Assembly (NCBI GenBank): GCA_030834905.1
Contig: JAUQWZ010000006.1
Location: forward strand, 372,001-436,000
DNA: 64,000 bases
Reading direction: 5' to 3'
Source: Aggregatilineales bacterium
GTDB taxonomy: Bacteria > Chloroflexota > Anaerolineae > Aggregatilineales > Phototrophicaceae
This document shows, piece by piece, positions 52,718 to 61,027 of this stretch. Made by a program: the position numbers and the translations under genes. The notes beneath the pieces are model-generated. The model ran no database searches. It worked only from the letters and a program-made list of their open reading frames with translations, and was not told where the DNA came from. How positions within the stretch are numbered: the first letter of the stretch is position 1; each line of letters begins with the position of its first letter.

Positions 52718-53784
52718 TGCTGGCGGATGTTCACCGCCAACTGGGCGGCAGGCTTGCGCCGGACGGCATTCCGCTGGACTACGGCGATTTGCAGGCGGAG
52801 TATCGCGCGGCGCTCGCAGCCGCCGTCCTGATGGATCGCTCGCATGAAGGGCGAATCGAAGGCGCGGGGCGCGACCGGCTGGCGCTGATCCAGCGCATGT
52901 CTACTAACGACGTTCTGGCGTTAGCCGAGAATGAGGGCTGTCCCACCATCTTCACGACTCCGGTTGGGCGCATCATTGACCGGGTCACGGTTTATCATCG
53001 CGGCGATACCGCCCTGCTGCTGACCGATGCCGGGCGCGGCGGCGCGGTTCAGCAGTATCTTCAGCGCAATATCTTCTTCAACGACGAGGCACGCTATACC
53101 GATCTCGCGCCATCCACGCGGCAGTTGGTGCTTCACGGACCCAACGCCGCCGCCGTTGTGACCGCGCTTGCGCCTGATCTACCAGCCCTGCTCGAAATGC
53201 ACAGCGCCAGCATTACGGTTGGCGATACCAGCGTCGTCATCGCCCGAACCAAACCCGTCAGCGGGACGGCATGGGTCATCATCGCCGCCAATGACAGCGC
53301 GGCGGCGGTCTGGAACGCCGTGTTAGCGACGGGACGATCACACGGGCTGCTGCCCGCCGGATCGCTCACCTACAATCTGCTGCGCATCCGCGCCGGGCGT
53401 CCGGGCGCGGGACGCGAGGCGAGCGCCGATTTCATTCCACTGGAAGTGGGGCTGTGGGATGAGGTGAGCTTTAACAAGGGCTGCTATACCGGACAGGAAA
53501 TTCTCGCCCGCATGGAAAGTCGTGGGCGGCTCGCCAAGACCATCGTCTCGCTGCGCCTTGACCGCTTCGTTGAAGCCCCCGCCCCGCTGCTGAAAGACGA
53601 GCGTGAAGTGGGCAGGCTCACCAGCAGCGTCACCACTCCCGACGGTGACAGTCTCGGCATCGCCGTCGTCCGGCTTGCCGCCGCCCAACCGGGCGCTGTC
53701 CTCGATGCTGGCGGCGTTCAGGCGACCATTTCCGGGCTGGTGGGCGCGCAGCCGCCCACGCTTCGCACCGAGGCGGGAGAATAA
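52714..53784 (+). CDS. ygfZ: Folate-binding YgfZ-type protein (GcvT fold)
   Basis: 356 residues. The YgfZ/IBA57 motif NKGCYTGQEILARM (KGCYxGQE) is present with its Cys. Other family points are RMSTNDVLAL and PLEVGLWDEVSFNKG. YgfZ supports iron-sulfur enzyme assembly through folate binding, which would suit the molybdenum and FeS enzymes implied here. The start overlaps the guanylate-kinase-like stop by 4 bases, so they form an operon. Confidence 0.9.
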   Translation: MMLADVHRQLGGRLAPDGIPLDYGDLQAEYRAALAAAVLMDRSHEGRIEGAGRDRLALIQRMSTNDVLALAENEGCPTIFTTPVGRIIDRVTVYHRGDTALLLTDAGRGGAVQQYLQRNIFFNDEARYTDLAPSTRQLVLHGPNAAAVVTALAPDLPALLEMHSASITVGDTSVVIARTKPVSGTAWVIIAANDSAAAVWNAVLATGRSHGLLPAGSLTYNLLRIRAGRPGAGREASADFIPLEVGLWDEVSFNKGCYTGQEILARMESRGRLAKTIVSLRLDRFVEAPAPLLKDEREVGRLTSSVTTPDGDSLGIAVVRLAAAQPGAVLDAGGVQATISGLVGAQPPTLRTEAGE

Positions 53785-53829
53785 CAGCGCCCGCGTTCGT
53801 TCGAGCAGCAGCAACACGATAAAACAAAC

Positions 53830-53854
53830 GGACACGACAATGTCGTGTCCCTAC
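53830..53854. repeat. Single hairpin of the GTAGGGACAC family
   Basis: GGACACGACA/A/TGTCGTGTCC + CTAC, opposite orientation to 8780-8804. Followed at 53861-53916 by a pyrimidine-rich stretch of TTTTACT-like units. Confidence 0.9.
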
Positions 53855-53860
53855 GCTGAC

Positions 53861-53916
53861 CGTTCTTTTACTGCTTTTACTTTCTCTACTTCTCTTACTT
53901 TTCTTACTTTTTCTTA
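53861..53916. repeat. Pyrimidine-rich stretch (TTTTACT/CTTACTTTT units)
   Basis: About 55 bases of C/T with few A, built from CTTTTACT and TCTTACTTTT units. It resembles the pyrimidine arm at 22562-22606 and runs up to the stop of the FtsB-like gene. Confidence 0.6.
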
Positions 53917-54366
53917 CTGCATTTCCGGCGGCGGGCTGTCAAAGAACAAGTTCCACCACAGCGTCCACGGCTCCGGTTCAGGCGGTGACGTGCGGATATC
54001 GGCAAGCGACACCTGCGGCGAGGGCGTTTCTTCAATGCCAACGCCCGACGGTACGGGGACGATCAGGATTTCGCCCGGTTGAATCAATTTGCCTTCACTG
54101 CGCGCCCACTGCGCCACGTAAGCGTCGCTGCGGACGTAATCGCGCTCCTGTATCAGCGCTGCCTGCTCCTGACGCAAATCCTCAATTTCAGCGCTGACAT
54201 TCTCGTAGGCTTGCTGCAGCGGCTGGCTCGCCGTAATCCGCCCGCTGAAGTCAATCGCCAGGAACAGCCCAATTGACAGAATCGCCGCAAACAGCACCTG
54301 CACGCCCGAAAATTGCCCGGTGCGCCGCCGCACTTCCGTTCGTTTGAGCGTTTTGTCGTCAGCCAT
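53914..54366 (-). CDS. FtsB/DivIC-family septum protein
   Basis: 150 residues. A basic N-terminus and one membrane helix (VQVLFAAILSIGLFLAIDF, about 24-42) lead to a coiled coil (ENVSAEIEDLRQEQAALIQE, split in register) and then ARSEGKLIQPGEILI, a typical DivIC/FtsB end. A Pro/Glu-rich extracytoplasmic tail follows. It likely joins FtsL and FtsQ at the divisome. The gene is isolated from other cell-division genes. Confidence 0.82.
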   Translation of the reverse strand: MADDKTLKRTEVRRRTGQFSGVQVLFAAILSIGLFLAIDFSGRITASQPLQQAYENVSAEIEDLRQEQAALIQERDYVRSDAYVAQWARSEGKLIQPGEILIVPVPSGVGIEETPSPQVSLADIRTSPPEPEPWTLWWNLFFDSPPPEMQ

Positions 54367-54428
54367 CAGTATCTCAAGCAGCCTTCATATCTGCATTCAG
54401 TATAGCAAACAAAGCCGCCGCCAGAAAT

Positions 54429-54455
54429 AAAAAAAGCCCAGGCTGTGCCTGAGCT
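54429..54455 (-). terminator. Intrinsic terminator of tRNA-Leu
   Basis: On the minus strand AGCTCAGGC / ACA / GCCTGGGCT (one mismatch) is followed by seven T residues, six bases after the tRNA 3' end. Classic form. Confidence 0.9.
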
Positions 54456-54460
54456 TTTGT

Positions 54461-54543
54461 GCCGAAGGTGGGAGTCGAACCCACACTCCCTTAAGGGAAC
54501 TACGCCCTGAACGTAGCGCGTCTGCCAATTCCGCCACTTCGGC
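54461..54543 (-). tRNA. tRNA-Leu (CAG)
   Basis: An 83-nt cloverleaf on the minus strand. The acceptor stem GCCGAAG pairs with the CTTCGGC end; the T-arm has GGTTCGACTCC. The long variable arm (TTCCCTTAAGGGA) marks a class II tRNA. The anticodon stem CTACG/CGTAG holds loop TTCAGGG, so the anticodon is CAG (54507-54509 as CTG on the plus strand), reading CUG Leu. CCA is not encoded. Confidence 0.97.
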
Positions 54544-54599
54544 TTACCTCATGAAATTCTAGCAGACAACTGTCACCTGTCAAGGCGGAAATTCAGCAG

Positions 54600-54626
54600 T
54601 TTCAATCAAATCCATCGTGCTATAAT
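54600..54626 (+). promoter_or_regulatory. Candidate promoter of the beta-lactamase-like gene
   Basis: TATAAT at 54621-54626, 45 bases before the GTG start; the nearest -35 is TTTCAA (54600-54605) at a short 15-base spacing. Confidence 0.4.
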
Positions 54627-54671
54627 GCCCCGTTCCAAAGTGCGGTTCGGTTCATGTGAGGTCTTGTTCTG

Positions 54672-56417
54672 GTGAAACGGTTTGGTTGGAGTATCAGCAT
54701 CGTCCTATTGGTATTGACGTTTACCGCCCTGCGCTTTGCTGCCAGCACGCTGGCGCAGCCCGCTGTCACGGCGGAAGCCATTGATTTTGCGAACCTGCGC
54801 GCCACCACGTCCGCTGATGCCGCGCTGTTGGGTCAAATCGTCCCCGGAACTCGCTATCCGGTGGTTGGGCGCAGCGAATTCTTCCCCTGGCTGCTGCTCG
54901 CCGATCCGGTCAGCAGCCAGCCCATCGGCTGGGTCTTTGCCGACATCGTCACGGTGCAGGGCGATCCAACCAGCGTGCCGCTGTCAACGCTCGATCTGAG
55001 CAGCGCCGCGCCGCTGGCAACGCCCGATCCGGCAGCGAACCCGGCGGCGACGCTCGATCCGGCTGCCCCGCCAACAACCACCACCGCGCCAGCAGCCACC
55101 ATACCCGCCAGCGCCGTCACCGGCACAGTGCTGAATGAGATCAATATCCGCTACGCGCCCGGAACCGAATACGCGCGCATTGGCATCGCCCGCGCCGGAG
55201 ATATTCTGGAGATCACCGGCTGGCACACCCAGTTTCCCTGGGTCGAGATCAATTATCCCGCTTCGCCGAATGGCAAAGCCTGGGTCGCCATCGACCTGCT
55301 CGAAATACAGGGGGACATCTATGCCCTGCCTGCCAACACCCAGACGCAGTTCAACCTGCCGACGCTGACGCCGACCCTCTCGGTGCTGGAGCAGAATACC
55401 ATCGTCGGCGTAACGCCGGTGCCGCTGTCGCCCGAATTCACCGCCCTCGGCGACCAATTGTGGGGCATGATGCTGAGCGCGGGTTTTGACCCGGCGACCA
55501 GCCAACTGGGCGCGTTGTTTCTGATGGATGTCCAGACCGGCGAAGCGGTCTCGTTTGGCAGCGGCACCGCCTTCAGCGGCATGAGCGTCAACAAGATCGC
55601 CATCCTGATCGAATACTATCGCCAGCTTGATACGCCCCCACGCGACGCCCAGGCGTACACAATTGCCGAGGCGATGGTGTGCAGCGAAAATATCTCGTCC
55701 AACGAACTGCTCGCCGAAGTCGGCGGCGGCAATCCCTACCGGGGCGCGGAACAGGTCAGCCAGTTTCTGGAAGCCTTCGGCGCGCAGCGCTCGTTCATCT
55801 TCACGCCGTTTGACAACGATCCGTTTATCACCCCACAGGCACCGCGCATGCGCACCACCGACGCCGATCAGGTGAGCGCCCAGCCCGATCCTTATAACCA
55901 GCTTACGGTGTCAGACACCGGGGCGCTGCTGAACGGGCTTTACCAGTGCGGCTACGGCAATGGCGGAGCGCTGCTCGAAACCTTCCCCGATGACTTCACG
56001 CCAACCGAATGCCGCCAGATGCTGGAAGTGATGAGCCACAATCGCATCGGGACGCTGATCGAGATGGGCGTGCCCGAAGATGTGCGCGTGGCGCATAAAC
56101 ACGGCTGGATCAACGACACCCACGGCGACGCGGCGCTGGTGTTTTCACCGGGCGGAGTCTACGTTCTGGTGGTCGTCCTGCATGGTCCCGTCTGGCTGGA
56201 GTTCAACCAGTCGGAAGCGCTGATCGAGGAGATGTCGCGCACCGTCTACAACTATTTCAACCCTGACGCGCCAATGGCGGAAGTGCGTGCCTTTGATCCG
56301 GCGGCGCAGGGAGACGTGAATACCTGCAATCAGAGTCTGTTTGGCAGCCAGATCATCGAGGATTTGCTGGCGGCAGAATTCGACGATTCTACGCCCACGC
56401 CAGCGCCGGGCAGCTAA
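54672..56417 (+). CDS. Secreted serine hydrolase, class-A beta-lactamase fold, with two SH3-like domains
   Basis: 581 residues with an N-terminal signal helix (ISIVLLVLTFTALRF). Two SH3b-like domains come first (about 35-95 and 155-215: FANLRATTSADAALLGQIVPG, NEINIRYAPGTEYARIGIA). A beta-lactamase-2 domain follows (250-540): SxxK is SVNK in FSGMSVNKIAIL, the second motif is SENISSNELL (usual SDN), and KTG is KHG in AHKHGWIND. The fold suggests a penicillin-interactive or peptidoglycan hydrolase; beta-lactamase activity is not implied. The GTG start has GTGAGG 10 bases upstream. Confidence 0.8.
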   Translation: MKRFGWSISIVLLVLTFTALRFAASTLAQPAVTAEAIDFANLRATTSADAALLGQIVPGTRYPVVGRSEFFPWLLLADPVSSQPIGWVFADIVTVQGDPTSVPLSTLDLSSAAPLATPDPAANPAATLDPAAPPTTTTAPAATIPASAVTGTVLNEINIRYAPGTEYARIGIARAGDILEITGWHTQFPWVEINYPASPNGKAWVAIDLLEIQGDIYALPANTQTQFNLPTLTPTLSVLEQNTIVGVTPVPLSPEFTALGDQLWGMMLSAGFDPATSQLGALFLMDVQTGEAVSFGSGTAFSGMSVNKIAILIEYYRQLDTPPRDAQAYTIAEAMVCSENISSNELLAEVGGGNPYRGAEQVSQFLEAFGAQRSFIFTPFDNDPFITPQAPRMRTTDADQVSAQPDPYNQLTVSDTGALLNGLYQCGYGNGGALLETFPDDFTPTECRQMLEVMSHNRIGTLIEMGVPEDVRVAHKHGWINDTHGDAALVFSPGGVYVLVVVLHGPVWLEFNQSEALIEEMSRTVYNYFNPDAPMAEVRAFDPAAQGDVNTCNQSLFGSQIIEDLLAAEFDDSTPTPAPGS

Positions 56418-56454
56418 CCTACCGGCGGCAGCGGGCGAGAATCGCATCTTCTGT

Positions 56455-56460
56455 TACAAT
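56455..56460 (+). promoter_or_regulatory. Candidate -10 box upstream of ssnA
   Basis: TACAAT 53 bases before the ATG. The -35 region is not clear. Confidence 0.3.
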
Positions 56461-56512
56461 TGAGATACACCCTGCGCCGGATTATTCGCACTCGTAATGG
56501 AATGGACTCACG

Positions 56513-57868
56513 ATGCTCATCACCAACGGCACGCTCGTCACCTGGAATCCTGATGAAGAACTGCTGCCTCATTACGGGCTGCGCATCGAAGGCGGCATCA
56601 TCCGCGAAATCGCGCCCTCGGCGGAACTGGAAGCCAATTACCCGGACGAGGAACGGCTCGACGCCGGCGGGCAGTTGGTAATGCCCGGCAATATCTGCGC
56701 GCATACCCACTTTTACGGTGCTTATTCGCGCGGCATGGCAATTCCCGGACCCGCGCCGATGAATTTCCCGCAGATTTTATGGCGCCTGTGGTGGCCCCTC
56801 GACAAGGCGCTGGATGAAGATGCTGTGCGGATGAGCGCGCTCGTCTCGCTGGTGGACGCGGTGAAACACGGCACGACGACGTTGTTTGACCACCACGCCA
56901 GCCCCAACTTCATCGATGGCAGCCTGGACGTGATTGCCAGAGCAGTCGATCAGGCAGGCTTACGGGCGGTGCTGTGCTACGAAGTCTCTGACCGCGATGG
57001 CGTGGAAAAAGCTGAAGCGGGTATTGCCGAGAACGCGCGATTCATCAATGCCAGCCGCAGCCGCCCACGTATTCGCGGGACGTTCGGGCTTCATGCCAGC
57101 CTGTCGGTCAGCGACGAGACGCTGGCAAAGGCGGTAGCGGCGAAGCCCGCCGATTCGGGCTTTCACATTCACGTTGCCGAGCATGAAGCCGACCAGCAGC
57201 ACAGCACCCAGAAATATGGCAAGCGGGTGGTGCCCCGCCTGCGCGACGCGGGCATCCTCGGCAAAAAGACCATACTCGCCCACTGCGTCCATATCGACGC
57301 CGAAGAGCGCGATATCGTTCATGACTCCGAAAGCTGGATTACCCACCAGCCGCGCTCGAACATGAACAACGCCGTCGGCGCGATGGCATTTGACGAAATG
57401 CTGCAAAAATGGATGCGCGTCGGGCTTGGCAACGACGGCTTCAGTAACAACATGTGGGCGGAATGGAAGGCGGCTTATTTTCTGCACAAAGTCGTCCACC
57501 GCGATCCGCGCCGCGCTAACGGACTGTGGGTGAAAGAGGTCGCGGTCGAAAACAACGCCCGGCTGGCGCGCCTGTTCTTCCCGGAACGCCCGATTGGACA
57601 GCTTATTCAGGGCGCGACTGCCGACATCATCTTCGTGGACTATCACCCATTCACGCCGCTGACCGCCGGGAATCTGCCCTGGCATATCATCTTCGGCTTT
57701 GAATCGTCAATGGTGACGATGACGATGTGTGATGGGGTTGTCCTGATGAAAGACCGCCAACTGCTCTTGCTGGATGAAGCAGCTATCGCCCAGGAAGCGC
57801 TGGCGCTGGCACCGCAGGTGTGGGAGCGCTACGAAGCCAATGCCAGGATGGTCATCAACAAGCAGTAA
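56513..57868 (+). CDS. ssnA: SsnA-type amidohydrolase
   Basis: 451 residues. Metal motifs: PGNICAHTHFYGAYSRG, FDHHASPNFIDGS, FHIHVAEHEADQ, LAHCVHIDAEE and GLGNDGFSNN. Remembered E. coli SsnA matches at MPG..C.H.HFY...SRG, DHHASP, HNARSNMNN (here HQPRSNMNN), and ADI...Y..PTPL...N. SsnA is tied by genome context to selenium-dependent molybdenum hydroxylases and anaerobic purine breakdown; the reaction is probably ring opening of a purine-derived amide. No selenium or xdh genes are in the window. Confidence 0.85.
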   Translation: MLITNGTLVTWNPDEELLPHYGLRIEGGIIREIAPSAELEANYPDEERLDAGGQLVMPGNICAHTHFYGAYSRGMAIPGPAPMNFPQILWRLWWPLDKALDEDAVRMSALVSLVDAVKHGTTTLFDHHASPNFIDGSLDVIARAVDQAGLRAVLCYEVSDRDGVEKAEAGIAENARFINASRSRPRIRGTFGLHASLSVSDETLAKAVAAKPADSGFHIHVAEHEADQQHSTQKYGKRVVPRLRDAGILGKKTILAHCVHIDAEERDIVHDSESWITHQPRSNMNNAVGAMAFDEMLQKWMRVGLGNDGFSNNMWAEWKAAYFLHKVVHRDPRRANGLWVKEVAVENNARLARLFFPERPIGQLIQGATADIIFVDYHPFTPLTAGNLPWHIIFGFESSMVTMTMCDGVVLMKDRQLLLLDEAAIAQEALALAPQVWERYEANARMVINKQ

Positions 57869-57884
57869 CAGCATAAACCGTAAG

Positions 57885-57999
57885 TATAATCGTAACCTAC
57901 GGCGGATAAACCCCTAACAATGGGGATAACCGACTAACTGCTAAAGAGTCACTGTGGTGAGAGTAATATCGCTGCTATTTTCTCGCCAGCAGGTAAAAT
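57885..57999 (+). promoter_or_regulatory. Two candidate -10 boxes before npdG
   Basis: TATAAT at 57885-57890 and TAAAAT at 57994-57999, the latter 36 bases before the ATG. Neither has a clear -35, so promoter position for the F420 operon is uncertain. Confidence 0.3.
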
Positions 58000-58035
58000 A
58001 GGGTAGTGAGTTTTGTGCAAATCGCGGGAGAAAGC

Positions 58036-58707
58036 ATGACAGACAACGAGCGTATCCTGATGACAGTCGCGGTACTCGGCGGCACAGGCAAGGAAGGCAG
58101 CGCGCTGGCGCAGCGGTGGGCGCTGCATGGCTATCGCGTTTTAATTGGCTCGCGCGACGCGGCAAAAGCGAAGGCGCGCGCCGATGAACTGAACCAGCAG
58201 TTAGGCGGAGAATATCTCGCCGGGCTGGACAACAGCGAAGCCGCCAGCCAGGCACACGTCGCCGTCCTGACCGTCCCTTACAGCGCTCATAAGGGTACAC
58301 TGGAAGCAGTCAAAGATCAGCTTCAGGGAAAAATTCTGGTGGACGTGACGGTTCCGATCATGCCGCCCAAAGTGCGAACGGTCTACGTGCCGCCGGGAAA
58401 AGCGGCGGCGCTCGAAGCCCGCGAGCTGCTCGGCGAAGGCGTTCGCATTGTCTCCGCCTTCCAGAATGTCAGCCATGAAAAGCTGTCCGATCCAAACGCC
58501 GAAGTGGACTGCGACGTGCTGGTGACGGGCGACGACAAAGCCGCCAAGCAGGAAGTGATCAAGCTGGTGGAAGCGGCAGGAATGCGCGGCGTGGATGCCG
58601 GACCGCTGGAGAATTCAGTCGGTGCCGAAGCCCTGACACCGATCCTGCTCTATATCAATCGGACTTATGGCATTCACGGAGCGGGCATCCGCATCACTGG
58701 AATATAG
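58036..58707 (+). CDS. npdG: NADPH-dependent F420 reductase NpdG
   Basis: Passes hydride between NADPH and coenzyme F420. 223 residues; ATG 58036 has GGGAG 6 bases upstream. Rossmann motif MTVAVLGGTGKEGSALA, then VLIGSRDAAKA, VAVLTVPYSAHKG and the C-terminal GPLENSVGAEALTPILL typical of the family. It heads the F420 operon (cofE starts 5 bases after the stop) and can supply reduced F420 to the downstream oxidoreductase. Confidence 0.93.
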   Translation: MTDNERILMTVAVLGGTGKEGSALAQRWALHGYRVLIGSRDAAKAKARADELNQQLGGEYLAGLDNSEAASQAHVAVLTVPYSAHKGTLEAVKDQLQGKILVDVTVPIMPPKVRTVYVPPGKAAALEARELLGEGVRIVSAFQNVSHEKLSDPNAEVDCDVLVTGDDKAAKQEVIKLVEAAGMRGVDAGPLENSVGAEALTPILLYINRTYGIHGAGIRITGI

Positions 58708-58712
58708 CAATC

Positions 58713-59477
58713 TTGGACGTACTTTCGGTTCAATTGACGGCACTTCCCGGCATACCTCTGGTTCAGCCGGGCGATGATCTCGCGCAGTTTATTATTGATG
58801 CGCTGGCGCGAAGCAGTCTCAGCTTACAGACCGGCGACGTGCTGGTCGTCACGTCAAAAATCGTCTCCAAAGCCGAAGGACGGATGATCGAACTGGCGAA
58901 GGTGATTCCCGGCGAGCAGGCGGTCACCCTCGCCGAGCAGACGCGCAAAGACCCGCGCATCGTCGAGCTGGTGCTGCGCGAGAGCCAGGAAATCTCGCGG
59001 ATGGCACCCGGCGTGCTGGTGGTGCGCCACCGGTTGGGATTTGTCAGCGCCAACGCCGGAATCGATCAATCCAATGTCGATGGCAGCGACGATCACGTTT
59101 TACTGCTGCCCGAAGACCCGGACTCATCGGCGCGGGCGCTGCGAGAACGCTTGCTCGCGCTCACTGGCGCGGACGCCGGCATCGTCATCAGCGATTCTCA
59201 CGGCAGACCATTCCGCAATGGCAATGTCGGCGTCGCCATCGGCGTGGCGGGCGTCCCCGCCTTGCTGGATTTTCGTGGGTCACAAGACCTATTCGGACGT
59301 GTCCTAAAGATCAGTGTTCAGGGTTACGCAGACATGATAGCATCAGCATCAAACCTACTCACCGGCGAAGGCAGTGAAGGTCGCCCGGTGGTGCTGCTTC
59401 GCGGTCTGGAATTCCTGGCACAGGAGGCTGAGGCGGCAGAACTGAACCGCGCGCCGGAGCAGGATTTATATAGATAG
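58713..59477 (+). CDS. cofE: F420-0:gamma-glutamyl ligase CofE (FbiB N-terminal type)
   Basis: Adds gamma-linked glutamates to F420-0 using GTP. 254 residues. Motifs: [67 protein letters not shown], all standard CofE. TTG start (58713). The nitroreductase half of actinobacterial FbiB is absent here and encoded by the next gene. Confidence 0.93.
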   Translation: MDVLSVQLTALPGIPLVQPGDDLAQFIIDALARSSLSLQTGDVLVVTSKIVSKAEGRMIELAKVIPGEQAVTLAEQTRKDPRIVELVLRESQEISRMAPGVLVVRHRLGFVSANAGIDQSNVDGSDDHVLLLPEDPDSSARALRERLLALTGADAGIVISDSHGRPFRNGNVGVAIGVAGVPALLDFRGSQDLFGRVLKISVQGYADMIASASNLLTGEGSEGRPVVLLRGLEFLAQEAEAAELNRAPEQDLYR

Positions 59478-59488
59478 AGGAACGGCGG

Positions 59489-60100
59489 TTGTTTCACGAA
59501 ACCACAGGCATTCTGCATACGATCATGTCGCGCCGTTCGATTCGGCATTACCGACCTGATTCGGTGCCGCGTGATCTGGTCGAAACGCTGTTGACTGCCG
59601 CGACCTGGGCGCCCTCGGCGCACAATCGTCAGCCGTGGCGCTTCTGCGTGGTCGGGCAGGCGGCGGTGAAGGAACGGCTGGCGCGGGCAATGAGCGCCCG
59701 GCTGAGAAGCGATCTCGAAGCCGACGGCACGCCGGAAGCCATGATTGCCGCCGATACCGGACGTTCCTATGCGCGGCTTACATCCGCGCCCCTGCTTATC
59801 GTCCTGTGTCTGAGCATGACTGATATGGATACTTACCCGGACGCACGCCGGGCGAACAATGAATATCTGATGGCGGCGCAGAGTACGGCGATGGCGGCGC
59901 AGAACCTGCTGCTGGCGGCGCACGATCTGGGCTTGGGCGCGTGCTGGATGTGCGCGCCGCTGTTCTGCCCTGATACCGTACAAACCGCCCTCGATCTGCC
60001 GGATGACTGGCAGCCTCAGGCGCTGCTGACGCTGGGGTATCCGGCGGAAACGCGCGAAAAAGCCCGACAGCCTTTGGAAAAGAGTATCCTGTGGCGCTGA
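59489..60100 (+). CDS. Nitroreductase-family protein, like the C-terminal domain of FbiB
   Basis: 203 residues, FMN-binding nitroreductase fold: SRRSIRHYRPDSVPRD, WAPSAHNRQPWRF, LGLGACWMCAPLF. The pattern RSDLEADGTPEAMI and YPDARR echo the C-terminal domain of mycobacterial FbiB. That domain reduces dehydro-F420-0, so this gene probably completes F420 made from phosphoenolpyruvate. TTG start with AGAGGAA 7 bases upstream. cofD overlaps its end by 10 bases. Confidence 0.87.
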   Translation: MFHETTGILHTIMSRRSIRHYRPDSVPRDLVETLLTAATWAPSAHNRQPWRFCVVGQAAVKERLARAMSARLRSDLEADGTPEAMIAADTGRSYARLTSAPLLIVLCLSMTDMDTYPDARRANNEYLMAAQSTAMAAQNLLLAAHDLGLGACWMCAPLFCPDTVQTALDLPDDWQPQALLTLGYPAETREKARQPLEKSILWR

Positions 60101-61020
60101 AGAATATTGTCGTCCTGGTCGGCGGTGTGGGCGGGGTGAAGCTGGCGCATGGTCTGGCGCAGATTCTGCCGCCTGAAAACCTGACTGTGATTGTCAATAC
60201 GGGTGACGATTTCTGGCATTACGGTCTGCGCGTTTGCCCGGATCTTGATACGGTCATGTACACGCTCGCCGGGCTGGTCGATAAGACCAACGGCTGGGGC
60301 ATCGCCGACGACAGCCGCGCGATGCTGGCGGCGCTGCGGCGCTATGGCGAAGACCCGTGGTTTGGGCTTGGCGATCAGGATCTTGCCACCCACCTGCTGC
60401 GCACCCAGATGCTGCACGCCGGTCAGCGCCTCTCGGAAGTCACCGCCGCGCTGACCAGTCGATTGGGCATCCTGCATCCGGTGCTGCCGATGACCGACGC
60501 GCCGGTTCGGACGATGCTGGATACAGTCGAATATGGCGAACTGGAATTTCAGACCTATTTTGTGCGTTACCGCTGGCAGCCGACGGTCAAATCAATCCGT
60601 CTCGACTGCATCGAACAGGCATCGGTCAGTCCCGAAGCGCGGGCAGCGCTGGAACGCGCCGATGCGATCCTCATCGGACCCTCCAATCCGTGGCTTTCAA
60701 TCGCGCCTATTCTGGCAGTTCCTGGCATGAGCCAGCTTATCCTCAGCCGGAATGTGCCGCGCGTGGCGGTCAGCCCAATTGTGCAGGGACAGGCAGTGAA
60801 AGGTCCCGCAGCCAAGCTAATGGCGGAGTTGAACTACGACGTCTCCGCCCAGGCAGTCGGCGAGTATTATGGGGACATCATCACAGGTTTTGTATATGAT
60901 GAGCGCGATACGGCTCTGAACCTCAACCACAAACAAGTTACATCCTTTGATACAATTATGATAAGGGATGAGGATCGAGTTGTATTGGCGCGAAAAATAT
61001 TACATTGGATTGAGGAGTAA
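60091..61020 (+). CDS. cofD: 2-phospho-L-lactate (or PEP) transferase CofD/FbiA
   Basis: Joins the activated C3 phosphate group to Fo, giving F420-0 or its dehydro form. 309 residues. VVLVGGVGGVKLAHGLAQ is the nucleotide/substrate loop; NTGDDFWHYGLRVCPD and GPSNPWLSIAPIL are diagnostic. Start GTG 60091, 10 bases inside the nitroreductase gene. The partner fbiC/cofGH (Fo synthase) is not in the window. Confidence 0.95.
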   Translation: MALKNIVVLVGGVGGVKLAHGLAQILPPENLTVIVNTGDDFWHYGLRVCPDLDTVMYTLAGLVDKTNGWGIADDSRAMLAALRRYGEDPWFGLGDQDLATHLLRTQMLHAGQRLSEVTAALTSRLGILHPVLPMTDAPVRTMLDTVEYGELEFQTYFVRYRWQPTVKSIRLDCIEQASVSPEARAALERADAILIGPSNPWLSIAPILAVPGMSQLILSRNVPRVAVSPIVQGQAVKGPAAKLMAELNYDVSAQAVGEYYGDIITGFVYDERDTALNLNHKQVTSFDTIMIRDEDRVVLARKILHWIEE

Positions 61021-61027
61021 AGTTAGC

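Noticed and set aside
54672..56417. Antibiotic-resistance beta-lactamase
   Set aside because: The SDN motif is changed, the KTG is KHG, and two SH3-like domains precede the hydrolase. A wall-related role is likelier than resistance.
40540..57868. Selenocysteine (in-frame TGA) in the selenium-linked genes
   Set aside because: ygeY and ssnA read through at normal length with all motifs in one frame; no TGA interrupts them.
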